A stretch of 64,000 bases of DNA, taken from assembly GCF_003611035.1 (NCBI RefSeq), contig NZ_CP030033.1, positions 2,976,001-3,040,000 of the forward strand, written 5' to 3'. Below are positions 35,841 through 44,834 of the stretch, piece after piece. The notes beneath the pieces are model-generated. The model ran no database searches. It worked only from the letters and a program-made list of their open reading frames with translations, and was not told the DNA's origin. The first letter of the stretch is position 1, and every line of letters starts with the position of its first letter. Made by a program: the position numbers and the translations under genes. This stretch comes from Cryobacterium soli. Its GTDB lineage: Bacteria; Actinomycetota; Actinomycetes; Actinomycetales; Microbacteriaceae.

Positions 35841-36761
35841 GTGGGCGGTGTATTGGTCGGTTTCTCGATCATCGGGTTTGTGATCCTGGTGGGCTACGTC
35901 GTCGAGCGCACCGGCGTGGCCGGCGACAGCGCCGGCCGGGTGCTCAACCGCATCGCCTTCTTCGTCGCCACCCCCGCCCTGCTGTTCACGGTGCTCGCCC
36001 ACGCGGATGTGCACGTGCTGTTCTCCGCGTTCCTCGCCACCGTGCTGTGCAGCGTGATCATCGGCATGCTGCTCTACCTGCTGCTGGCGCGGTTGTTCTT
36101 CCGGGCGCCCGTGCCTGAGACAGTGCTCGGCGCGACGAGCGCCACCTATGTCAACGCGAACAACATCGGGCTGCCGGTGGCCATCTACGTGCTCGGCAGC
36201 GCCCAGTACGTGGCGCCCGTGTTGTTGCTGCAGCTGCTCGTGCTCGCGCCCATCACCCTCACCATCCTGGACTCCTCCACCCGTGGCCGGGTGTCGGTGC
36301 GCGGCATCCTCACCCAGCCGCTGCGGAACCCCATGATCATCGCCTCGGTGCTCGGCGTGCTCGTGGCCACGTTCGGTGTGACGGTGCCCGATGCCGTCAT
36401 CGCTCCGCTGGAGATCATCGGCGGTGCCGCGATCCCGCTGGTGCTCATGTCGTTCGGCATGTCGCTGCACGGGCAGAGGCTGCTGCAGGCCGGAACCGGG
36501 CGCAAGCAGGTGGTGGCCGCCTCCGTCATCAAGGTCGTGCTGATGCCGGTGATCGCCTACCTGATCGGCCGGTTCGTCTTCGGCCTTTCCGGCGCCGAAC
36601 TGTTCGCCGTCGTCACCGTGAGCGCCCTGCCCACGGCGCAGAACATCTTCAACTTCGCCTCCCGGTACGGACGCGGCGAGGTCGTGGCCCGGGACACTGT
36701 GCTGGTGACGACCATCGGCGCGATCCCGGCCCTGGTGATCATCGCGGCGCTGCTGGCCTGA
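35841..36761 (+). CDS. AEC family transporter (auxin efflux carrier-like)
   Basis: A 306-residue membrane protein with ten helices. It has the mid-protein YVNANNIGLPVAIYVLG motif of the AEC/BASS-like fold and the late VSALPTAQNIFNFASRYG motif. Bacterial relatives (MdcF, malonate and malate transporters) move carboxylates. GTG 35841 is the most likely start; TTG 35853 is an alternative. The large catabolic operon begins 134 bp downstream behind its own regulatory sites, so this gene is probably separate. Confidence 0.85.
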   Translation: MGGVLVGFSIIGFVILVGYVVERTGVAGDSAGRVLNRIAFFVATPALLFTVLAHADVHVLFSAFLATVLCSVIIGMLLYLLLARLFFRAPVPETVLGATSATYVNANNIGLPVAIYVLGSAQYVAPVLLLQLLVLAPITLTILDSSTRGRVSVRGILTQPLRNPMIIASVLGVLVATFGVTVPDAVIAPLEIIGGAAIPLVLMSFGMSLHGQRLLQAGTGRKQVVAASVIKVVLMPVIAYLIGRFVFGLSGAELFAVVTVSALPTAQNIFNFASRYGRGEVVARDTVLVTTIGAIPALVIIAALLA

Positions 36762-36776
36762 GTCGTTCGGAATCAC

Positions 36777-36793
36777 CCGTTTGGACCAAACGG
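36777..36793. promoter_or_regulatory. Operator-like palindrome 1 before the catabolic operon
   Basis: CCGTTTGG-A-CCAAACGG is a perfect 17-bp palindrome. Its right half continues as CAAACGGCATAC (36787-36798). The divergence from AEC-gene codon use and the location suggest a binding site, probably for the GntR regulator at 48446. Confidence 0.6.
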
Positions 36794-36854
36794 CATACAG
36801 ATTCCCCGTGTAACAGGGAGTTTACGGCGGTTCATCTGTTGGAAACAACCGATT

Positions 36855-36866
36855 GTATACCGTTTG
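36855..36866. promoter_or_regulatory. Operator-like site 2 before the catabolic operon
   Basis: GTATACCGTTTG is the inverted copy of CAAACGGCATAC at 36787-36798 with one mismatch, about 70 bp away. It includes the palindrome GTATAC found in many FadR-type GntR sites. Paired binding with DNA looping is possible. Confidence 0.5.
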
Positions 36867-36895
36867 AATATGCCTTCAACAGTAACGATGTCCCG

Positions 36896-37678
36896 GTGAC
36901 CGGCTTCCGACTCGTGGGAGTCCTGCACCTGCCGCCGCTGCCCGGCGCTGCCAACTACACAGGCCAGCCGGTCAGGGAGATGGCGGAAGCCGCGGCCGAG
37001 GATGCTGTCGTTCTGCACCGTGCCGGGTTCACCGACGTCATGATCCAGGACGCCAGCGACAACCCGCAGCCGACGACGGTCGCCGTCCCCACAGTCGCTG
37101 CCCTCGCGGTGGTCGGGGCCGAGATCCGCCGGCACAGCCCGGTCTCGCTGGGCGTCGTCGCGGGGCACAACGACGGCCCGGCCGCCGTGGCCATCGCCCA
37201 CGCCATCGATGCTCAGTTCGTACGGGTGAAGGTGCTCACGGGCGTCTCGGTCGGACCCACCGGGTTTATGGAGGGGTGCGCGCTGCAGGTTGCCCAGATG
37301 AAGCGCCTCCTCGGCAGCAGCGTCGAGGTCTGGGCGGATGCCCACGAGGCCACGAGCCGCGCCGTCACCGGCGACCTGCACTGGGCCGCGGCCGAGGCAC
37401 TGTCGTTCGGGGGAGCGGATGCGTTGGTCGTCACCCGCGACAGCGGGGTCCCCGACGCCATCAGCGACATCGCCGCCCTCAAAGCACAGCTCGGCTCGGG
37501 CACCCGGGTCATGATCGGCGGCCGAGTGGGCACCGGCACTCTCGACGCCGCCATGCACGGCTCCGACGGGGCCATTCTCGGCAGCGTGCTCAAGACCGGA
37601 TCGGGCTACGACGCGCGCATCGACCCGGAGGTCGCCGGCCGGCTCGGCGCGAGCTACGCCGCCTTCCTCAACCGCTGA
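36896..37678 (+). CDS. BtpA/SgcQ family TIM-barrel protein
   Basis: About 260 residues. It opens FRLVGVLHLPPLPG and includes GFTDVMIQDASDNPQP, ADAHEATSRAV, ADALVVTRDSGVPD, and a C-terminal GTLDAAMHGSDGAILGSVLK phosphate-binding-like end. BtpA was linked to photosystem I in cyanobacteria and SgcQ to a sugar operon in E. coli; the reaction is unknown. GTG 36896 is preferred over TTG 36839, because the extra 19 codons are AT-rich in third positions and carry the operator. It is the first gene of the operon. Confidence 0.82.
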   Translation: MTGFRLVGVLHLPPLPGAANYTGQPVREMAEAAAEDAVVLHRAGFTDVMIQDASDNPQPTTVAVPTVAALAVVGAEIRRHSPVSLGVVAGHNDGPAAVAIAHAIDAQFVRVKVLTGVSVGPTGFMEGCALQVAQMKRLLGSSVEVWADAHEATSRAVTGDLHWAAAEALSFGGADALVVTRDSGVPDAISDIAALKAQLGSGTRVMIGGRVGTGTLDAAMHGSDGAILGSVLKTGSGYDARIDPEVAGRLGASYAAFLNR

Positions 37679-37743
37679 CCTCTCCCTCCACGCCATCCCT
37701 CGCACCCCTGGCCGCACCGGCCCTGTTCGAAAGACGCACACCA

Positions 37744-38928
37744 ATGACCGCAGCCACCCTCCAGAGCCCCCTTCTGGCATCGGACAGCCCCCTCGACGAA
37801 CGCCAGAAGAGCGTTGTGGTGCGGGTGTCCGAGGCGGAACGGGCCGGGATCCTGGCCCTGCCGACCGACGACCCGCTGGACCCCAAGCGTCGCGCCCGGG
37901 TCGAGGCCACCCGCGGGGAGATGTTCGGACAGGCCACGGCCATCACCGCCACCTGGTTGCGGAACGAGACGGAGCTGTCGGTCGTCAGCGACCGGCTCGC
38001 CTCCGGCGGATTCGACAGGGTCTTCCTGGTCGGTGCCGGAGACTCGCTGGCGGTCATGATCGGCGCGCGGATGGCCCTCGAACTGATGCTGGGACTGCCC
38101 TGTGAGCCCGTGCAGAGCCTGGACTTCGCGTACTACCAGCGGCACCTGGTCACCGACCGCTCGGTGGTCATCGCCCTGTCGAGCTCGGGCGAGACGACGC
38201 GCACGGTGGAGGCGCTCCTGGTGGCCCAGAATGTGGGTGCCCTGACGATCGCGCTCACCAACACCGTCGGCTCCACCCTCGATGTGGAGAGTGAGAACAC
38301 CCTGCTCATCTCGGCCACCCGGGTGGGCTGGCCCACCCAGTCCTCCAGCGCCGCCCTCGCGCTGCTGCTGCGCCTGGCCGCACAGACCGGAGTGGCCCGG
38401 GGAACGGCCGGCGCCGCCGAGCTGTCCGCCGAACTCGCCCAGATGCCCGCGCTCATCGAGCGTGTGCTGGAAGACAACGACGCGGCGATCGCCGCGATCG
38501 CCCGGGCGGAAGCACAGCGCACGATGTTCCTGTTCTCGGCCGGCGGCCCCAGCTGGGCGGCCGCGATCATCGGCGCCGCGAAGGTGAAAGAGACCTCCCC
38601 CGACCATGCCCTGGAGATCCAGGTCGAGGAATACCACCACTACAACTCCCAGAAGCCCGGTGAGCCGCTCTTCGTGTTCGCCCCCACCGGTCCGTCGGTT
38701 CCCCGGGCCGTCGACACCGGCCGGGATGCCCTGCGGTACGGGGGCCAGCTCTACGCCATCACGACCGTGGGCGAGACGGCGTTCACCGACATCGCCGCCA
38801 CGGTCATCGAGCTGCCGGCCGTCGCCGAGGTGCTCAGCCCCCTCCTGTTCGTCGTTCCCGCGCAGATGATCGGCTACCACGTCGGCATGGCGAAGTTCGC
38901 CGCCGCGGAGGCGGAACTCAATGCCTGA
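37744..38928 (+). CDS. Double SIS-domain sugar isomerase/deglycase-like protein
   Basis: A 394-residue protein with two SIS domains. The first has FLVGAGDSLAVMIGARMALE and ALSSSGETTRTVEALL, the phosphosugar-binding loop. The second has FLFSAGGPSWAAAIIGAAKVKE followed by VEEYHHYNSQKPGEPLF. It resembles the isomerase half of GlmS and the AgaS/FrlB group, which act on amino- or fructosamine-phosphates. With a PfkB kinase next to it, the pair matches the kinase-plus-SIS logic of Amadori-compound breakdown. The exact reaction is inferred. It is 65 bp after the BtpA gene and overlaps the kinase by 8 bp. Confidence 0.82.
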   Translation: MTAATLQSPLLASDSPLDERQKSVVVRVSEAERAGILALPTDDPLDPKRRARVEATRGEMFGQATAITATWLRNETELSVVSDRLASGGFDRVFLVGAGDSLAVMIGARMALELMLGLPCEPVQSLDFAYYQRHLVTDRSVVIALSSSGETTRTVEALLVAQNVGALTIALTNTVGSTLDVESENTLLISATRVGWPTQSSSAALALLLRLAAQTGVARGTAGAAELSAELAQMPALIERVLEDNDAAIAAIARAEAQRTMFLFSAGGPSWAAAIIGAAKVKETSPDHALEIQVEEYHHYNSQKPGEPLFVFAPTGPSVPRAVDTGRDALRYGGQLYAITTVGETAFTDIAATVIELPAVAEVLSPLLFVVPAQMIGYHVGMAKFAAAEAELNA

Positions 38929-39820
38929 GCAGACCACCGCACCCGCGCTCGTCTGCGTCGGCAACCTCACCCTGGACGAGGCGATCCACGACGGAACGCG
39001 CTCACCCGTGGCGATGGGAGGAGACGCTGCCTACGCCGCCCTCGCCGCCCGGCTCTACCTGCCCCGGGTGACCCTCCTCGCTCCGGTCGGAACCGACGCT
39101 CCCGCCGAGCTCCTCTCCGGTCTCGAGGCCGCCGGTGTGAGCGCACCGGATCTGCCCCGACGTGACCTGCCCACGGTTCGGAACGTCATCACCTACCACC
39201 CCGACGGTTCGCGCAGTTGGGAGATGCTGGCGTCGGAAGCCGACTTCGACGCGTTGTCGGTCTACCCGGCGGATGTTCCCACCGCGCTGCTGGCCGCCGA
39301 CGGGTTCGTGCTGTCGGCCATGAGCCTCGACGCCCAGGTCGCCCTGACGCCGTGGCTGCGCGCGAACAGCAGCGCCCGGCTCTACCTCGACCTGCAGGAG
39401 GACTACCTCGCCGGAAACCGGGAGGCCCTGTTCGACCTGATCGCACTGTGCGACGTGTTCCTACCGAGCGAGATCGAGGCGACCACCCTCGCCGGCACCA
39501 CCGACCTCCAGGCCGCCGCCCGACTGTTCCAGGATCTCGGTCCCACCACCGTGGTCATCAAACGCGCCGAGGCGGGAAGCCTCGTGCTGGACGGCGACGT
39601 CGTCACCGAGGTGCCGTCCGACCGGGTGCAGGCCGTCGACAGCACCGGCGCCGGCGATGCATTCTGCGGCGGCTTCGCCGCGGTGCACCTGGCGTCAGGA
39701 GACGCCGTCGCGGCCGCGGTCGCCGGATCCCGGGCGGCCCGCATCGCGATCAGCACCCTCGGCATCGACGGTCTGCTCGTCGCCGCCACCGCCGCAGCCG
39801 GGGCGGAGGCCGTCCGATGA
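38921..39820 (+). CDS. PfkB family carbohydrate kinase
   Basis: A 299-residue ribokinase-fold kinase. The N-terminal strand is ALVCVGNLTLDEAIHDG, with VAMGGDAAYAALAARLYLP as the substrate lid and the C-terminal DSTGAGDAFCGGF with the catalytic Asp. It lacks features that would mark ribokinase or fructokinase. FrlD-like fructosamine kinases belong to the same family, which fits the SIS neighbour. It overlaps both neighbours (8 bp upstream, 4 bp downstream). Confidence 0.88.
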   Translation: MPEQTTAPALVCVGNLTLDEAIHDGTRSPVAMGGDAAYAALAARLYLPRVTLLAPVGTDAPAELLSGLEAAGVSAPDLPRRDLPTVRNVITYHPDGSRSWEMLASEADFDALSVYPADVPTALLAADGFVLSAMSLDAQVALTPWLRANSSARLYLDLQEDYLAGNREALFDLIALCDVFLPSEIEATTLAGTTDLQAAARLFQDLGPTTVVIKRAEAGSLVLDGDVVTEVPSDRVQAVDSTGAGDAFCGGFAAVHLASGDAVAAAVAGSRAARIAISTLGIDGLLVAATAAAGAEAVR

Positions 39821-40554
39821 CGCGCACCCGCATCGCCATCGTCAACCCCAACACGACCGACAGCATGACCGCCTCCGTCGTCGCCGCGGCGCGTCCGGCG
39901 GCCCGGCCCGGCACCGACCTTCTGGGCATCACCGCGCGGTTCGGCGTCGCAAGCATCGAGAGCCACACGGACGAGGTCTGGGGTGCTCTCGCCGTATTGC
40001 AGGAAATCGAGCGGCTGGAGGACTCGGCCACGCCGCCCGATGCCTACGTGATCGCCTGCTTCGGTGACACCGGCCTGCCCGGCGCACGGGAGGCCGCGTC
40101 CGGACCCGTGGTGGGCATGACCGAGGCGGCGCTGATGACGGCGGCTCTCCTGGCGCACCGGTTCAGCATCATCACCATGCCGCGGCGCACCATCGAACAG
40201 TCCGACCGGGTCGTGCGCACCCTCGGGCTGGGGCACCGCTGCACGGTCCGAGCCGTGGACGAACCGGTCGCCGAGGTGCACGACGGGTCGGCGCACCTGC
40301 TCGGCCTGTTCGTCACCGAGGCCCTCCGCGCCATCGCGGACGACGGCGCCGAGGCGATCGTGCTCGGATGCGCCGGCCTGGCCGACCTGGTCGCACCCCT
40401 CCAGCAGCGGGTGGGCGTGCCGGTCATCGAGGGCGTCAGCGCCGCGGTCGCGCTCGCCGACGGGCTCCTCGCCCAGAACCTCACCACCTCCCGCTCGCAG
40501 ACCTGGGCGCGGTCCACCTCGCCCCGTCCCGCTCAGGCAGGAGAACACCGATGA
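39817..40554 (+). CDS. Aspartate/glutamate/hydantoin racemase family protein
   Basis: A 245-residue protein. It begins RIAIVNPNTTDSMTASVV, the hallmark of the hydantoin/allantoin racemase branch. Catalytic cysteines are Cys81 (VIACFGDTG) and Cys185 (VLGCAGLAD), so the two-base racemase mechanism is intact. A likely role is to epimerise an N-containing acid or hydantoin released in the pathway. The C-terminal 25 residues are polar and unlike the family. ATGA overlaps join it to both neighbours. Confidence 0.88.
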   Translation: MTRTRIAIVNPNTTDSMTASVVAAARPAARPGTDLLGITARFGVASIESHTDEVWGALAVLQEIERLEDSATPPDAYVIACFGDTGLPGAREAASGPVVGMTEAALMTAALLAHRFSIITMPRRTIEQSDRVVRTLGLGHRCTVRAVDEPVAEVHDGSAHLLGLFVTEALRAIADDGAEAIVLGCAGLADLVAPLQQRVGVPVIEGVSAAVALADGLLAQNLTTSRSQTWARSTSPRPAQAGEHR

Positions 40555-42071
40555 CGACCCTGTTCACCCGCGTGTACGTCTACGACAGCGCTCACGAGTC
40601 CGGCCTGTTCGGCCCCACCGACGTGCTGATCGAGGGAAACACGATCACCGGCATCGGAACCGATGTCGCTCCGGTCGCCGGCGCCGATGTGCGCGTCATC
40701 GACGGCAAGAACCACCAGATCCTGCTGCCCGGCCTGATCAACGCGCACTTCCATTCCCCCGCCAACCACCTCAAGGGCTCGCTCCCCTCGCTGCCGCTCG
40801 AACTGTTCATGCTCTACGAATCGCCGGTGGACGCCGAGTTGGCGCCCACCCCGCGTGAGGCGTACCTGCGCACCATGCTGGCGGCCCTCGAGATGCTCCG
40901 CACCGGCACCACGACCGTGCAGGACGACGCCTTCCTGATGCCGTATCCGACGCCGGAGATCATCGACGCCGTGATGCAGGCGTACGCCGACTGCGGCATC
41001 CGCGCGAGTGTCGCCCTCGACCAGCCGGAGCTCGCCGAGGACCAGAAGCTGCCCTACCTTTCCCGCAACACGGATGCGGCGTTCGTCGACTCACTGGCGG
41101 CCCCGCCGCCCCTGGACTCCGCCGGCCTGCTCGGCATGTACGACTACCTGCTCGAGCGGTGGCACGGCAGCCACGGTGGCCGGCTCACCGCCGCCGTGTC
41201 GGTATCCGCTCCCCAGCGCGTGAGCGTGCCCTACTTCGAGGCGATCGACGACCTCAGCCGCCGCTGGGGAATCCCCCTCTTCGCGCACATGCTCGAGACC
41301 AAGGTGCAACGGGCGCTCGCCACCGAGCAGCCCCGGTTCGCCGGTCGGTCCCTCGTGCAGTACACCGCCGATCTCGGCCTGCTCAGCGAGCGTATGAACG
41401 TGATCCACGCCGTGTGGACCGACGACCGCGATCTCGCGCTCATCGCCGAGGCCGGCGCCGTGATCGCCCACAACCCGGTGAGCAACCTGCGACTGGGCAG
41501 CGGCGTCGCCCCCTTCCGCCGGATGAAGGACTTCGGCATCCCCGTGGCCCTCGGCATCGACGAAGCCATCTGCGACGACTCGGCCAACCTCTGGGGAGTG
41601 GTGAAGACCGCCGGTCTCATCCACAACGTGTCCGGACTCGACAGCGACCTCTGGCCCACCGCGGGCGAGGTCCTGGACAGCCTCTGGGCCGGGGGAGCGG
41701 CGGCACTGCTGCAGGCCGACCGCCTGGGCGCAGTCCGCGAGGGCTACCTGGCCGACCTGACCCTCCTGGACCTGCACGGCGCCGCCTTCACCCCGTTCAA
41801 CGACCTGCGCGGCCAGCTCGTCTACTGCGAGTCGGGCAGCGACGTCGTTGTCACGATGGTCGACGGTCGCGTCGTGTTCGAGGCCGGCTCCGTGACCACC
41901 GTCGACGAGGACGCCCTGCTCGCCGAGGCCAGGGAACACTTCGCCGGCAAACTCCCCGTCGTGCAGCGGGCACGTGCCGCCGCCGGCACCGTGTATCCGC
42001 ACTACCAGGCGATCGTGCGCGAGGCGGCCGCCGCCGACCTCGGAATGAACAGATGGATCGGAACCCGATGA
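40551..42071 (+). CDS. Amidohydrolase (TRZ/ATZ or SsnA-like deaminase)
   Basis: A 506-residue metal-dependent hydrolase. The metal motif HFH is at residues 66-68 (LINAHFHSP). Further ligands are probably in LFAHMLETK, MNVIHAVW and LGIDEAICDDSAN, and the C-terminal composite beta domain reads AVREGYLADLTLLDL. The family deaminates or dechlorinates N-heterocycles such as guanine, cytosine, melamine and 8-oxoguanine. In this operon it could open or deaminate a heterocyclic or ureido part. The specific substrate is unknown. Confidence 0.88.
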   Translation: MTTLFTRVYVYDSAHESGLFGPTDVLIEGNTITGIGTDVAPVAGADVRVIDGKNHQILLPGLINAHFHSPANHLKGSLPSLPLELFMLYESPVDAELAPTPREAYLRTMLAALEMLRTGTTTVQDDAFLMPYPTPEIIDAVMQAYADCGIRASVALDQPELAEDQKLPYLSRNTDAAFVDSLAAPPPLDSAGLLGMYDYLLERWHGSHGGRLTAAVSVSAPQRVSVPYFEAIDDLSRRWGIPLFAHMLETKVQRALATEQPRFAGRSLVQYTADLGLLSERMNVIHAVWTDDRDLALIAEAGAVIAHNPVSNLRLGSGVAPFRRMKDFGIPVALGIDEAICDDSANLWGVVKTAGLIHNVSGLDSDLWPTAGEVLDSLWAGGAAALLQADRLGAVREGYLADLTLLDLHGAAFTPFNDLRGQLVYCESGSDVVVTMVDGRVVFEAGSVTTVDEDALLAEAREHFAGKLPVVQRARAAAGTVYPHYQAIVREAAAADLGMNRWIGTR

Positions 42072-42988
42072 CAGTCCCCACCCCCGTTGCCCCCGATGAG
42101 CGGTACGACTACTCACCCATCACCACACGCCTCGACGCGGTCTGGCCCGAGGGCAAGAAGCTGGCCGTCTACATCGCCATCGGCCTCGAGTCCTACACCT
42201 TCGGCACCGGGATGACCGAGAACCTCATGGAGGGTGTGGCCGCTCCCGACCTGGTGAACACGAGCTGGCGGGACTACGGCAACCGCGTCGGCGGATTCCG
42301 GCTGTTGCAGCGTCTCGAGCAGTTCGGCATCCCCTCGACAGTGCTCCTCAACACCGCGGTCTACGACGCCGCTCCGGAACTCCTCGCGGAGGCCCGCCGG
42401 CTGGGATCGGAGATCATCGGCCACGGCATCTCCAATTCCGACTCGCTCTCGGGCATGACCGAGCAGGACGAACTCGCCTACCTCGACGCTGTCGCCGCAC
42501 GGATTTCCGTCGAAGAAGGGGCGGCGCCGCGGGGCTGGTCCAGCCCCTGGCTGACCCACACCGAGCGCACCATCGACCTGCTCGGCGAGGCCGGCTACGA
42601 ATACCTGCTCGACCTGCGCCTGGACGACCGCCCCGTGTGGCTGAACACGCGTGAAGCCCCGCTGCTCGCGTTGCCCTACGCGCTCGAGCTCAACGACAGC
42701 ACCACCATCATCGGGCGCGGGGCGAGCGCGAGCGAGTTCGCCGACATGATCATCGACGAGTTCGACGAGCTGCTCGAGGCTGCCGGCGAACAACGCCTGG
42801 TGATGAGCATCGTGGTGCACTCGTTCATCTCCGGTGTCCCGTTCCGGCTGAAACAGCTCAGTCGTGCGCTCGAACACCTGACGAACCATCGGGCAGATGT
42901 GTGGTTCGCACAGCCGCGCGACATCCACGAGGCGATGACGGCCCAGTCCGCCCAGCTCCTGCCCCAGGCGGTGGACGATGTTCGGTAG
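42068..42988 (+). CDS. Polysaccharide deacetylase family protein, PuuE-like
   Basis: A 306-residue NodB-fold protein. It shows GFRLLQRLEQFGIPSTVLLNTAVYD and then GSEIIGHGISNSDSLSGM, the HGxxNS form found in PuuE-type allantoinases and formamide-cleaving enzymes, and GWSSPWLTHTERTIDLL. The classical NodB TFDDG motif is absent and replaced by IGLESYTFG. It is therefore more likely to cut a C-N bond of a cyclic or linear amide than to deacetylate glycans. ATGA overlaps the preceding gene; the next gene starts 11 bp before its end. Confidence 0.83.
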   Translation: MTVPTPVAPDERYDYSPITTRLDAVWPEGKKLAVYIAIGLESYTFGTGMTENLMEGVAAPDLVNTSWRDYGNRVGGFRLLQRLEQFGIPSTVLLNTAVYDAAPELLAEARRLGSEIIGHGISNSDSLSGMTEQDELAYLDAVAARISVEEGAAPRGWSSPWLTHTERTIDLLGEAGYEYLLDLRLDDRPVWLNTREAPLLALPYALELNDSTTIIGRGASASEFADMIIDEFDELLEAAGEQRLVMSIVVHSFISGVPFRLKQLSRALEHLTNHRADVWFAQPRDIHEAMTAQSAQLLPQAVDDVR

Positions 42989-44834
42989 CAGAGCGGATGC
43001 CCGCGCCGCCGGTAGCCGCCCCGGCGGCAACGTGGCCAGTATCGACGATCTCCGCATCAGCCTGGAGCGCAACGGGGTTCGCTCCGACGTGATCCGGGGT
43101 GTCGACCTGGAGGTCCGCTCGGGAGAGATCATCGGGCTCGTCGGTGAGTCGGGGTCGGGCAAGAGCGTCCTCGCGCTCGCCATGATGGGCCTGCTGCCCC
43201 AGCGCTCGCACCCGCGGGTCGAGGGCACGATTCGCATCGTCGGCACCGACATGGTCTCGGGCACGGCGGAACAGCTGCGGCGACTCCGCCGCGATGAACT
43301 GGGCGTGATCTTCCAGGACCCGATGACCTCGCTGAATCCGACCATGCGGGTGGGAAACCAGATCACGGAATCGTCGGGCGACCCGGCCACCAGCATCACC
43401 CTGATGAGCGCGGTGGGGATCAACGACCCCGAGCTGCGCTTCCGGGTGTTCCCTCATGAACTCTCGGGTGGACTGCGCCAGCGCATCATGGCGGCGATCG
43501 CCGTTGCCGGACGTCCCTCGTTGATCATCGCCGACGAACCGACCACGGCCCTGGATGTGACCGTGCAGGCGCAGGTGCTCGAGCTGCTCAAGAGCCTGCG
43601 CGACGAATTCGGCTGCAGCGTCGTGTTCATCACCCACGACCTCGCGGTCGCCGCGCAGATCGCCGATCGTGTCGCCGTGCTCTACGCGGGCCGGATCGCC
43701 GAGATCGGCCGCACCGCCGACATCCTGCAGCGACCGACGCACCCGTACACCGTGGGCCTGCTGCGGTCCCGGCTGGCGCTCAGCACCCCCCGCGACACCC
43801 TGCTGGAGACACTGCGCCCCGAAACGGCCTCGGCCGAGGAGCGCGGCCAGGGCTGCGCGTACTCCTCGCGGTGCCCGCTGGCCGTCGACCGCTGCGGCAC
43901 CGAGCAGCCGCCGCTTGCCGCCGCCGACATCGCGGTCCCGCCCATCCCCGGTGTGGCCGGCGAGCACGTCGCCCACAATCGTGCCTGCTGGCGCGCCGAA
44001 GCGGATGTGCACGCGTACGCGCAGCACTCGCCCGCTCGCCCGCTGCCGCTCGTGGACGTCTCCGGGTTGGTCTCCCGCCCGGTCGACCGATCCGTTCCGG
44101 CGGTGAGCGTGACCGGCCTGCATGCGCGGTTCGTCCTCAAGGGCGGCGCCGGTCGCCGCCGCGAGGTCCACGCGCTCCGGGGAATCGACCTGTCGGTCCG
44201 GCCCGGGGAATCCGTGTCCATCGTCGGGGAGAGCGGCTCGGGCAAGTCGACGTTGCTGCGGGTGATCGCCGGTCTGACCCCGGCCGCCGCCGGCTCGGTG
44301 ACCCTCGCGCCCGGCGGCGCCCAGATGGTGTTCCAGGACGCCGGATCGTCGCTGACGCCGTGGCTGACGGTGGGGGAGACCCTGCGCGAGCGGCTGCTTC
44401 CGCTGGGTCTCGGCGGTGCCGAGACCCGGAAGCGCATCGAGGCGGCCCTGGACGCCATGGGCCTGGCTGCCTCGATCGCCCGCTCCAGGCCCGGCGAACT
44501 CTCCGGCGGGCAACGCCAGCGCATTGCCCTGGCCCGCGCCACCATCATCCCGCCGGCCGTGCTGCTCTGCGACGAGCCCACCAGCGCACTCGATGCCTCG
44601 TTGGCGGCGAGTGTGCTGAACCTGATCAGGGAGATGCGCACCGCCCTGACAATGACCGTGTTGTTCGTGACCCACGACCTGTCCGTGGCACGCCTGATGG
44701 GCGACCGCATCGTGGTCATGACGGGCGGCGAGATCGTCGAGACCGGGTCCACGGACGAGGTCATCACCGCACCGAAGCATCCCTACACCCGAACCCTGCT
44801 CGGGTCGGTACCCGAGATCGGAGCCCTCCGATGA
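42978..44834 (+). CDS. Fused dipeptide/opine-type ABC transporter ATP-binding protein (two NBDs)
   Basis: A 618-residue protein joining DppD-like and DppF-like ATPases. NBD1 has Walker A GESGSGKSV, Q-loop VIFQDPMTSLNP, signature LSGGLRQRIMAA and LIIADEPTTALD. It ends with the oligopeptide-type Cys cluster (QGCAYSSRCPLAVDRC), which often binds Fe-S. NBD2 has GESGSGKST, LSGGQRQRIALARA and LLCDEPTSALD. It powers import with the permeases and binding protein that follow. Confidence 0.93.
   Translation: MFGSRADARAAGSRPGGNVASIDDLRISLERNGVRSDVIRGVDLEVRSGEIIGLVGESGSGKSVLALAMMGLLPQRSHPRVEGTIRIVGTDMVSGTAEQLRRLRRDELGVIFQDPMTSLNPTMRVGNQITESSGDPATSITLMSAVGINDPELRFRVFPHELSGGLRQRIMAAIAVAGRPSLIIADEPTTALDVTVQAQVLELLKSLRDEFGCSVVFITHDLAVAAQIADRVAVLYAGRIAEIGRTADILQRPTHPYTVGLLRSRLALSTPRDTLLETLRPETASAEERGQGCAYSSRCPLAVDRCGTEQPPLAAADIAVPPIPGVAGEHVAHNRACWRAEADVHAYAQHSPARPLPLVDVSGLVSRPVDRSVPAVSVTGLHARFVLKGGAGRRREVHALRGIDLSVRPGESVSIVGESGSGKSTLLRVIAGLTPAAAGSVTLAPGGAQMVFQDAGSSLTPWLTVGETLRERLLPLGLGGAETRKRIEAALDAMGLAASIARSRPGELSGGQRQRIALARATIIPPAVLLCDEPTSALDASLAASVLNLIREMRTALTMTVLFVTHDLSVARLMGDRIVVMTGGEIVETGSTDEVITAPKHPYTRTLLGSVPEIGALR

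Noticed and set aside
36839..36895. TTG start extending the BtpA gene by 19 codons
   Set aside because: Codons there are AT-rich in third position (TGT, ATA, TTT, TAT, AGT), unlike the genome, and they overlap an operator-like site; kept only as an alternative.
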